Shown: positions 1 to 5,334 of the stretch, in pieces
Position numbering within the stretch: the stretch's first letter is position 1
Layout: each line of letters starts with the position of its first letter
Source of the DNA: an uncultured Atopobiaceae bacterium
GTDB lineage: Bacteria > Actinomycetota > Coriobacteriia > Coriobacteriales > Atopobiaceae
DNA: 5,374 nt
Assembly (NCBI GenBank): GCA_944321005.1
Contig: CALUJT010000158.1
Location: 1-5,374, forward strand
Direction: 5' to 3'
Made by a program: the position numbers and the translations under genes
The notes under the pieces: model-generated
Databases searched by the model: none
Told to the model about the DNA's origin: nothing
Seen by the model: only the letters and a program-made list of their open reading frames with translations

Positions 1-858
1 CAGGAGCTCCTGCACGCTCCTGAGGTCGGCGCCGCCGCCGAGAAGCTCGGTCGCGAAGGTGTGGCGCATGGCGTGGGGGGTGAGCGCCGGGTCGAGCCCG
101 GCCTCCGCCACGTGGCGCTCGAAGCGCGCGCGCAGGGCGTCCGCGCTCATGGGGTTGCCCCGGACGGAGAGGAACAGCGCGTCCGTGGGCGCCTTGGACC
201 GCGCCGCGAGAAGCGGCCTCCCCTCCCCGAGGTAGCGCGCGACCCAGTCGAGCGCGGTCTCGTAGACGGGCACGAGGCGCTCCTTGGAGCCCTTGCCGAA
301 GAGCCGCGCCTGCCCCTGGGCGAGGTCGACGTCGGGGACGCGGAGCCCGGCGACCTCCGAGACGCGCGCGCCGGTGGCGTAGAGCAGCTCGAGGAAGGCC
401 CGGTCCCTGAGGCCCGCGGGGTCGGGCCCGTCGCAGGTGGCGAGAAGGGCGCGGGCGTCGGCGTCCGTCATGGTGCGCGGGAGCGTGCGCGCGAGCTTGG
501 GGCTCGCGACCGAGGCGGCCGCGCCGGCGGGGCAGCCGCCCTCGCGCTCGAGCCACCGGTAGAACCCGCGCAGGGCGGAGAGGTGCCTGTTGACCGTTCG
601 CGCCGAGCAGCCGGCGCGCGCGAGCTCGGCGAGGTAGGACCTGAGCTCGCAATGCGAGACCGAGAGCGGGCGCACCCCCTCGCGCCGGCACCACGAGACG
701 TAGGCGAGAAGGTCCGTGCGGTAGGCGCGCACCGTGTTTCCCGAGAGGCCGCGCACCCCCGCCAGGTGGTCGCAGAAGCTCCCCACGAGCGCCTCGAGGC
801 GGTCGGCCTCGGCCCGTCGGGCGCGCGCCTCGGGGGTGAGGCCCCCGCCCTCGCTCAC
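1..858 (-). CDS. xerC: Xer-type tyrosine recombinase, 3' end missing at window edge
   Basis: Site-specific tyrosine recombinase of the XerC/XerD family, which in known members resolves chromosome dimers at dif sites near septation. My translation from GTG at 858 gives 286 codons open to base 1. Residues about 20-110 form the helical core-binding (SAM-like) domain, with GLSGNTVRAYRTDL at 37-50 and RTVNRHLSALRGFYRWL at 87-103. The catalytic domain follows: ATGARVSE with catalytic Arg165, FGKGSKERLVP with Lys189, and HAMRHTF with His262 and Arg265. By alignment to E. coli XerD (R148, K172, H244, R247), the last His and the Tyr nucleophile should fall near residues 288 and 297, just outside the window. 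The product is therefore truncated by the window and not visibly broken. GTG at 858 overlaps the trmFO stop as GTGA and has a good ribosome site; the next Met is at residue 130, inside the protein. XerC is preferred over XerD only because of the gene order beside trmFO (as codV in Bacillus); sequence alone does not separate them. Confidence 0.93.
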   Translation of the reverse strand, partial: MSEGGGLTPEARARRAEADRLEALVGSFCDHLAGVRGLSGNTVRAYRTDLLAYVSWCRREGVRPLSVSHCELRSYLAELARAGCSARTVNRHLSALRGFYRWLEREGGCPAGAAASVASPKLARTLPRTMTDADARALLATCDGPDPAGLRDRAFLELLYATGARVSEVAGLRVPDVDLAQGQARLFGKGSKERLVPVYETALDWVARYLGEGRPLLAARSKAPTDALFLSVRGNPMSADALRARFERHVAEAGLDPALTPHAMRHTFATELLGGGADLRSVQELL

Positions 859-2201
859 GCCCGCTCCCCCGGGGCGGAGCCCGCGAGGCCGAGGTCCTCC
901 CTTGAGGCGAGGTAGGCGTCGAGGTCCGCGCGCGCGCGAGCGACCATGGCCGCGCGGCGCTCGGCCTTGTTCCTTATGTGCTCCTCGAGCGGCGGGAAGA
1001 GGCCGAAGTTGACGTGCATGGGCTGGTAGCCCGTCGTAGCCGGGTCGGTGGCGTAGGCCACGAGGGACCCCAGCGCCCCGGTGGCGGGGAGCGAAACGGC
1101 GGGGGCGCCGAGGAGGTCCGCGTAGGTGTTGAGCGCGGCGAGAAGCCCGGAGGCGATGGCCTCGACGTAGCCCTCGGTGCCGGTGATCTGCCCGGCGAGG
1201 CGCGCCTGGGTGCCGGGTATCTTGAAGGTGCGGTCGAGGGCGCGCGGGGCGTCCACGAAGGAGTTGCGGTGCATGACGCCGTAGCGGAGGAACTCGGCCC
1301 CCTCGAGGCCCGGGATCATGCGGAAGACGCGGCGCTGCTCGGGCCAGGTGAGGTTCGTCTGGAAGCCCACGAGGTTGTAGGCCGAGCGCGCCGAGGTCTC
1401 CGCGCGGAGCTGCACCGCCGCCCAGGGGCGCCTCCCGGTGCGCGGGTCCGTGAGGCCCACCGGCTTGAGGGCGCCAAAGCGCAGCGAGTCGCGGCCGGTG
1501 CGCGCCACCTCCTCGACGGGCTGGCAGGCGCAGAAGAGGTCCGCCTGCTCGAAGTCTCGCGCTATGACCCGCTCCGCGGAGAGCAGGGCGTCCATGAAGG
1601 CCTCGTACTCCTCGCGCGTCATGGGGCAGTTGAGATAGTCGCCGGAGCCGGCCTTGCCGTAGCGCGACTGCTCGAAGACGACGGAGCGGTCGACGCTCTC
1701 CGCGGACACGATGGGCGCCGCCGCGTCGAAGAAGCTCATCCTCTCCCCGCCCACCGCGGAGGAGACCGCCCCGAAGAGCGCGTCGGAGCAGAGCGGGCCC
1801 GCGGCGACGACGCAGGGCCCCTCGGGAATGCCCGTGACCTCCTCGCGCCTGACCTCGATGAGCGGGCTCTCCTCTATGAGCTCGGTCACCCTCGAGGAGA
1901 AGGCGTCGCGGTCGACCGCGAGCGCGCCGCCGGCGGGGACGGCGCACGCACGCGCCACGGGAAGAAGGGCGCAGCCCAGCGCGTCGAGCTCGCGCTTGAG
2001 CAGCCCGGCCGCGCTGTCCTCCTTGGTGGACTTGAGCGAGTTGGAGCACACGAGCTCGGCGAAGCGGTCCGTGTGGTGCGCCGGGGAGGCGTGCCGCGGC
2101 CTCTGCTCGAAGAGGCGGACGCTTACCCCCCTCCTGGCGAGCTGGAGGGCGCACTCGCTCCCGGCGAGACCGGCGCCCACGACGCTAACTACTCTGTCCA
2201 T
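855..2201 (-). CDS. trmFO: TrmFO, folate- and FAD-dependent tRNA (uracil-54-C5)-methyltransferase
   Basis: Cytoplasmic flavoenzyme that makes m5U54 in the T-loop of tRNAs, using methylenetetrahydrofolate as carbon donor and FADH2 as reductant (formerly Gid). The 448 residues match the usual family length. An N-terminal Rossmann FAD site is seen as VVGAGLAGSE at 7-16, followed by Glu32 at the end of the second strand. The family signature HHTDRFAELVCSNSLKS (42-58) holds Cys52, equivalent to B. subtilis Cys53. DLFCACQPVEE (221-231) holds Cys226, equivalent to the catalytic Cys226. FGALKPVGL (242-250), GQITGTEGYVEAIASG (337-352) and MHVNFGLFPPLEE (395-407) complete the fold. The ATG at 2201 is preceded by a purine-rich Shine-Dalgarno site and overlaps the dprA 3' end by 17 bases. 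The two catalytic Cys residues separate it from the related MnmG flavoproteins. It is absent from most classical actinomycetes, so it is informative about taxonomy. Confidence 0.97.
   Translation of the reverse strand: MDRVVSVVGAGLAGSECALQLARRGVSVRLFEQRPRHASPAHHTDRFAELVCSNSLKSTKEDSAAGLLKRELDALGCALLPVARACAVPAGGALAVDRDAFSSRVTELIEESPLIEVRREEVTGIPEGPCVVAAGPLCSDALFGAVSSAVGGERMSFFDAAAPIVSAESVDRSVVFEQSRYGKAGSGDYLNCPMTREEYEAFMDALLSAERVIARDFEQADLFCACQPVEEVARTGRDSLRFGALKPVGLTDPRTGRRPWAAVQLRAETSARSAYNLVGFQTNLTWPEQRRVFRMIPGLEGAEFLRYGVMHRNSFVDAPRALDRTFKIPGTQARLAGQITGTEGYVEAIASGLLAALNTYADLLGAPAVSLPATGALGSLVAYATDPATTGYQPMHVNFGLFPPLEEHIRNKAERRAAMVARARADLDAYLASREDLGLAGSAPGERA
864..870 (-). promoter_or_regulatory. 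Ribosome binding site of xerC inside the trmFO 3' end
   Basis: The minus strand reads GGGGGAG here, ending 5 nt before the GTG at 858. It lies inside the last codons of trmFO, whose TGA stop (857-855) shares bases with the GTG as GTGA. This supports the GTG start and suggests that the recombinase is translated by coupling to trmFO. Confidence 0.6.
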
Positions 2202-3132
2202 GCCTTCCCTCCCGTCGCCCGCGAGCGGGCCCTGTGGTCGCGGACCCCCTATTCTGCTCCAAAAGGAACGCCTCCGTGGGCGAGTATCGCCCGTCCGGCA
2301 GCCGCTCCACGATTCCTCTCGCTTCGTAGTCGGTGAGCGTGCGGAGCACCGTGACCACGTCCTCCCCCAGCCTTACGGAGAGCTCGTCCGGCCGCGCGGG
2401 CGAGGCGAGGAGCGCGGACACCACGGGGCCCGCCCCCCTGTTGGGCGCCTCCCCGGCGAGCGGCGCGTGGCCGAAGTCGAGCGAGAGGGCGACCACGAGG
2501 GTCTGCTCGTCGGGGATCACCGCGGCGCCCTCGGCCAGGAGGCGGTTCGTCCCCGCAGAGTTGGGCGAGAAGATCGAGCCGGGGACGGCGTAGACCGTCC
2601 GCCCGAGGTCCGCGGCCGCCTCGGCCGTCGACATGGTGCCCGAGCGCACGCCGGCCTCGGTCACCACCAGCACCCGCGCGAGGGCCGCGATGAGGGCGTT
2701 TCTCTTGGGGAACGCCCAGCGCCTGGGGCCCGCGCCCCAGCGCTCCGCGGAGATTACGGCGCCCCCGCGCTCGACCGCCCCGTGAAAGACGTCGAGCGAG
2801 GTGGAGGGGTAGACGACGTCCGCCCCGCAGCCGGAGACGACCACGGTGCGCCCGCCCGCGCCGAGCGCCGCGGCGCCCGCCGCGTGGTCGCAGCCCATCG
2901 CGCCGCCGGACACCACGGTCACGCCGCAGCCCGCCGCGGTGCGCGCCGCCATCTCCGCTATGGCGAGCCCGTAGGGCGTCGCCCTCCTGGCCCCCACCAC
3001 GGCCAGGCAGGGGGTCGAGAGCACCTCCACGCTCCCCAGCCCGAAGATCCGCTCGGGCGGTCGTGCGAGGTCCTCCAGGCCCTCGGGCCACCCGCGCTCG
3101 CCGCGGGCGAGCTCCCATCCACGGTCTTCCAC
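2185..3132 (-). CDS. dprA: DprA/Smf, RecA loader on single-stranded DNA, short N-terminus
   Basis: DNA-processing protein A binds incoming single-stranded DNA in the cytoplasm, shields it and loads RecA during natural transformation. It is also common in bacteria not known to be transformable. It has 315 residues. An abbreviated N-terminus (WPEGLEDLARPPERIFGLG, 15-33) leads into the Rossmann core: VVGARRATPYG (45-55), VVSGGAMGCDHAAGAAAL (73-90), CGADVVYP (102-109), FPKRNALIAAL (141-151), SGTMSTAEAA (164-173), YAVPGSIFSPNSAGTNRLL (181-199). A C-terminal winged-helix domain (about 233-290) is followed by a basic tail. The usual 60-70 residue SAM/HhH N-terminal domain is missing. It cannot be recovered upstream, because the comM stop TAG lies in the same frame three codons before the GTG at 3132. 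The usual SGxARGID is SGGAMGCD, and the last Arg of FPxRNR is Ala146. The start is the first possible codon after the in-frame stop. The 3' end overlaps trmFO by 17 bases. Confidence 0.94.
   Translation of the reverse strand: MEDRGWELARGERGWPEGLEDLARPPERIFGLGSVEVLSTPCLAVVGARRATPYGLAIAEMAARTAAGCGVTVVSGGAMGCDHAAGAAALGAGGRTVVVSGCGADVVYPSTSLDVFHGAVERGGAVISAERWGAGPRRWAFPKRNALIAALARVLVVTEAGVRSGTMSTAEAAADLGRTVYAVPGSIFSPNSAGTNRLLAEGAAVIPDEQTLVVALSLDFGHAPLAGEAPNRGAGPVVSALLASPARPDELSVRLGEDVVTVLRTLTDYEARGIVERLPDGRYSPTEAFLLEQNRGSATTGPARGRREGRHGQSS
2203..2213 (-). promoter_or_regulatory. Ribosome binding site of trmFO inside dprA
   Basis: The minus strand reads GGGAGGGAAGG, ending 1 nt before the ATG at 2201, with the GGAGG-like core about 7 nt upstream. 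It lies within the codons of the basic C-terminal tail of DprA, so the end of dprA doubles as the trmFO initiation region. It settles the trmFO start. Confidence 0.65.
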
Positions 3133-3137
3133 GTCGG

Positions 3138-3143
3138 CCCCCT
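3138..3143 (-). promoter_or_regulatory. dprA ribosome binding site overlapping the comM stop codon
   Basis: The minus strand reads TAGGGGGCCGAC then GTG. The AGGGGG that could pair with 16S rRNA starts inside the comM TAG (3144-3142) and ends 5 nt before the dprA GTG. Terminating ribosomes would sit on the dprA start site, which suggests reinitiation. The match to AGGAGG is imperfect. Confidence 0.45.
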
Positions 3144-4632
3144 AGCCCGTCAGGCGCGAGCGAAAGCCGAGGGCCTCAACGAGGTCGTCCTCGGCCACCC
3201 TCTCGCGCTCGCCCATGTCTGCGATCGTCCTCGCCACCCGCGAGACCCGCGCGATGGCCCTCCCGCCGAGGGCGAGCCTCTCGGAGAGGGACTCGAAGGT
3301 GGCGCGGGCCGCGTCGTCCAGGTTCGCGGCAGCCACGGGGTCGCCCCGCGCGTCTCCCGAGCGGGCCTCGCGCCAGGACCTGAACTCCCGCGCGGCGAGG
3401 ACCGCCTGCGCCATCTCCTCGGACCCGAGACCGCGCTGCCCCCTTATGACCTTGCTCGACGCGGGGCGGGAGACGTTCACCACCACGTCGATCCTGTCCA
3501 TGAGCGGGCCCCCTATCTTTGCCTGGTACGCCGCGACCTTCGCGGGAGGGCACGAGCACTCGTGCGAAGGGTCGCCGAGGTACCCGCAGGGGCAGGGGTT
3601 GGCCGCGGCCACGAGCTGGAAGTCGCAGGGAAAGACGTAGGCGCCGTCGACGCGCACGATGCGCACCGAGCGGTCCTCCATGGGCTGCCTCAGCGCCTGG
3701 AGGGCGGAGCTCGAGAACTCGGGGAGCTCGTCCAGGAAGAGGACGCCCTCGTGCGCGAGCGATATCTCGCCGGGCAGGACGGGGCGTCCCCCGCCCACGA
3801 GCCCGCCCACGGAGATGCTGTGGTGAGGCGCGCGGAAGGGGCGCTCACCCCGGGCGAGGTCGTCTATCGGCAGGCCCGCGACGGAGTGAAGCAGCATCGC
3901 CCGAGCGCGCTCCTCCTCGTCGAGGGGCGGCAGTATCGTGGGGAGGCGCCGCGCGAGCATGGTCTTGCCGGATCCGGGCGGCCCCACCATGAGCACGCCG
4001 TGGCGCCCGGCGGCGGCTATCGTCATGGCCCTCTTGGCGAGCTCCTGGTCCGCCACCTCGGAGAAGTCCAGCTCGGGCGCCCGCGCGCAGGACGCCCCGA
4101 CCGTGCCCCCGCCCAGCGGGAGGAGACCGTCCGTGCCGCCCCTGAGCTGCGCGAGGCTCCAGAGGCCGCGCGCGTCCCCCGTCCAGCCCCCGGCGAGCGG
4201 GCTTCCAGCGGAGGTGACGAGGGAGAGCCCGAGCTCCCGTGCCAGCATGGCGTAGGCCATGTCCCCGCGCACGGGGCAGACAGAGCCGTCGAGCGCGAGC
4301 TCCCCCACGAGAAGGCACCCGTCCGCCACGCGCGGGGGCAGCTGCCGCGTGGCCACCAGTATCGCCACCGCGATGGGCAGGTCAAAGCCGGTGCCCGACT
4401 TCCTCCTCTCGCTCGGGGCGAGGTTCACCGTGACGTGGAGACGGGGGATCTCGAAGCCCGCGGACTTGATGGCGCACCTCACCCGCGAGCGCGCCTCGAG
4501 GACCGCGGAGTCGGGCATGCCCACGATGTCCAGGCGCGGTATGCCCCCCGAGACGCTCACCTCCACCCACACCGGCTCGGCATCGACCCCGCGCAGGTTG
4601 GCGGTCTGGACGGCGCCGCCCTCGACGCCCAT
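3142..4632 (-). CDS. comM: ComM/YifB, Mg-chelatase-like AAA+ branch-migration ATPase
   Basis: Member of the YifB/ComM family of hexameric AAA+ ATPases. The Vibrio cholerae protein is a bidirectional helicase that drives branch migration of incoming DNA during natural transformation. The 496 residues (from ATG 4632) are close to the E. coli length of about 506. The N-terminal ChlI/Lon-C-like domain covers about 15-165, with LDIVGMPDSAVLEARSRVR at 34-52, NLAPSERRKSGTGFDLPIA at 70-88 and GELALDGSVCPVRG at 110-123. The Ser of Lon protease is not apparent, so it is not expected to be a protease. The AAA+ domain has Walker A GPPGSGKT (217-224), FRAPHHSIS (266-274), Walker B VLFLDE (297-302), and NPCPCG (345-350) followed by CSC, giving Cys347, 349, 359 and 361 as a possible metal site. 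GPLMDRIDV is at 375-383. The C-terminal Mg-chelatase_C helical region ends in DDLVEALGFR. I chose ATG at 4632 because it overlaps the yraN stop as TGATG with a GGGA site 6 nt upstream; a GTG at 4644 would add four residues but lacks a ribosome site. Confidence 0.95.
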   Translation of the reverse strand: MGVEGGAVQTANLRGVDAEPVWVEVSVSGGIPRLDIVGMPDSAVLEARSRVRCAIKSAGFEIPRLHVTVNLAPSERRKSGTGFDLPIAVAILVATRQLPPRVADGCLLVGELALDGSVCPVRGDMAYAMLARELGLSLVTSAGSPLAGGWTGDARGLWSLAQLRGGTDGLLPLGGGTVGASCARAPELDFSEVADQELAKRAMTIAAAGRHGVLMVGPPGSGKTMLARRLPTILPPLDEEERARAMLLHSVAGLPIDDLARGERPFRAPHHSISVGGLVGGGRPVLPGEISLAHEGVLFLDELPEFSSSALQALRQPMEDRSVRIVRVDGAYVFPCDFQLVAAANPCPCGYLGDPSHECSCPPAKVAAYQAKIGGPLMDRIDVVVNVSRPASSKVIRGQRGLGSEEMAQAVLAAREFRSWREARSGDARGDPVAAANLDDAARATFESLSERLALGGRAIARVSRVARTIADMGERERVAEDDLVEALGFRSRLTG

Positions 4633-4642
4633 CAGTCTTCCC
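4630..4642 (-). promoter_or_regulatory. yraN stop / comM start junction (TGATG) with ribosome site
   Basis: The minus strand reads GGGAAGACTGATG. The yraN TGA (4634-4632) shares its A with the comM ATG (4632-4630), and GGGA ends 6 nt before the ATG. This is a classical coupling arrangement, and it decides the comM start over the GTG at 4644. Confidence 0.55.
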
Positions 4643-5150
4643 ACCCAAAGGCCCCGCGGAGGTGGCGGAGCCGCGCCTGGGACTCCCCCACCACGTTGAG
4701 GGCGATGACGTCAAATCGTATGGAGTCCACGTCGGGGTGCTCCACGATGTAGGCGAGGGCGAGGTTGCGGTAGCGGCGGCGCTTCTTCCCGTCGACGGAG
4801 AGCTCCGGCATCTCGTCCTCGCGCCCGCCCAGCGCAAGGCGCGTCTTGACCTCGACGAGCACCACCGTCTCGTCGTCGCCGGGCTCCTGGGCGACGATGT
4901 CCACCTCCCCGAAGCGGCACCGCCAGTTTCTGGCGAGGATGTACCAGTCGTTTCGCTCGAGGAAACCCGCCGCCATGTCCTCGCCCTTGGTGCCGAGCTC
5001 GCGGGGCGTGAGCTCGCTCACCGCCTTCCTCGCCGGCGCGCCCTCCCTCGCCTCGGGGACGGGGCCCTCGGCACCCGGCTCGCCCCGGCCCGGCTCGGGC
5101 TCGGTCCCCTCGCGAATCTCCTCACGGGCCCTCTCGCTTCCCTCAAGCAT
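4632..5150 (-). CDS. yraN: YraN/UPF0102 endonuclease-fold protein with N-terminal extension
   Basis: UPF0102 (YraN) family protein. The fold belongs to the PD-(D/E)XK nuclease-like group and it often sits beside rnhB, comM and dprA, but its role is not well established. The 172 residues exceed the usual 115-130. Residues 1-45 are a low-complexity Glu/Gly/Pro/Arg/Ala-rich stretch, probably disordered. The conserved core starts at ELTPRELGTKGEDMAAGFL (46-64), with candidate acidic Glu57. It continues through NWRCRFGEVDIVAQ (75-88, Asp84), VVLVEVKTR (96-104, Glu100 and Lys102 as the ExK pair), a basic patch GKKRRRYRNLALAYI (121-135) and RFDVIAL (145-151). The ATG at 5150 has a strong GAGGAGG site 6 nt upstream, so I keep the long form. 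An internal GTG at 5021 with its own GAGG site would give a family-typical 129 residues. It is the first gene of the visible operon, and its TGA overlaps the comM ATG. Confidence 0.9.
   Translation of the reverse strand: MLEGSERAREEIREGTEPEPGRGEPGAEGPVPEAREGAPARKAVSELTPRELGTKGEDMAAGFLERNDWYILARNWRCRFGEVDIVAQEPGDDETVVLVEVKTRLALGGREDEMPELSVDGKKRRRYRNLALAYIVEHPDVDSIRFDVIALNVVGESQARLRHLRGAFGWED
5019..5031 (-). promoter_or_regulatory. Candidate internal start of yraN (GTG with ribosome site)
   Basis: In frame at codon 44, the minus strand reads GAGGAAGGCG followed by GTG (5021-5019), with GAGG 6 nt before the start. Initiation here yields a protein beginning VSELTPRELG, which is where UPF0102 similarity begins. 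It may be the true start or a second one. The purine-rich codons AGG and AAG could also create this by chance. Confidence 0.35.
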
Positions 5151-5156
5151 GCCGCG

Positions 5157-5163
5157 CCTCCTC
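5157..5163 (-). promoter_or_regulatory. Strong Shine-Dalgarno site of the long yraN form
   Basis: The minus strand reads GAGGAGG, ending 6 nt before the ATG at 5150. It is the best ribosome site in the window and the main reason to prefer the 172-residue YraN. Confidence 0.7.
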
Positions 5164-5168
5164 GTCTC

Positions 5169-5188
5169 GACCGTCCATACGACGGGTC
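5169..5188. repeat. Imperfect palindrome in the yraN leader
   Basis: The plus strand has GACCGTC at 5169-5175, a CATAC loop at 5176-5180, and GACGGGTC at 5181-5188. The inner CCGTC/GACGG arms are perfect, and one extra G bulges before the outer TC. It lies 18 nt upstream of the yraN ATG, next to its ribosome site, so it could be an RNA stem in the leader or an operator. Short matches of this kind arise often in GC-rich DNA. Confidence 0.35.
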
Positions 5189-5320
5189 AAGCGTGACAGA
5201 CGGCGCTTCCACGAATCTGACCCCGAGCGTGCGCGCGTCAGCCGCCCAGCTTGCGGACGAAGCGCGCAGAGACGGGGCGGGACAGCTCGCGGCGACGGAT
5301 TGGTTGGAAGGCTCGTGCGA

Positions 5321-5334
5321 GGGGCTTTGGCCCC
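5321..5334. repeat. Small GC hairpin without T-tract
   Basis: GGGGC (5321-5325) and GCCCC (5330-5334) flank a TTTG loop and form a perfect 5-bp stem. Neither side is followed by a run of T in its own direction, so it is not a standard intrinsic terminator. Its function is unknown and it may be chance. Confidence 0.3.

Noticed and set aside
1..858. Xer gene as an integrase of a mobile element
   Set aside because: Its place directly coupled to trmFO, its base composition like the neighbours, and its XerC/XerD-like motifs point to the housekeeping recombinase. No att-like repeats or cargo genes are visible.
61..915. Plus-strand open frame of 284 codons
   Set aside because: It is the mirror of the Xer recombinase reading frame, with Arg/Gly/Ala/Glu-rich low-complexity sequence and no domain.
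978..2336. Plus-strand open frame of 452 codons
   Set aside because: It lies antisense to trmFO and has no motif. TrmFO has all its catalytic and FAD-binding features on the other strand.
4633..4644. GTG 4644 as the comM start
   Set aside because: It lacks a Shine-Dalgarno site, while ATG 4632 has GGGA at 6 nt and the TGATG overlap with yraN.
1711..4752. Plus-strand open frame of 1013 codons opposite trmFO, dprA, comM and the end of yraN
   Set aside because: It runs antisense through four well-supported genes, its product is Arg/Gly/His-rich without any recognisable domain, and long antisense frames are expected when GC3 is this high.
5321..5334. GC hairpin as an intrinsic terminator
   Set aside because: No T-tract follows on either strand.
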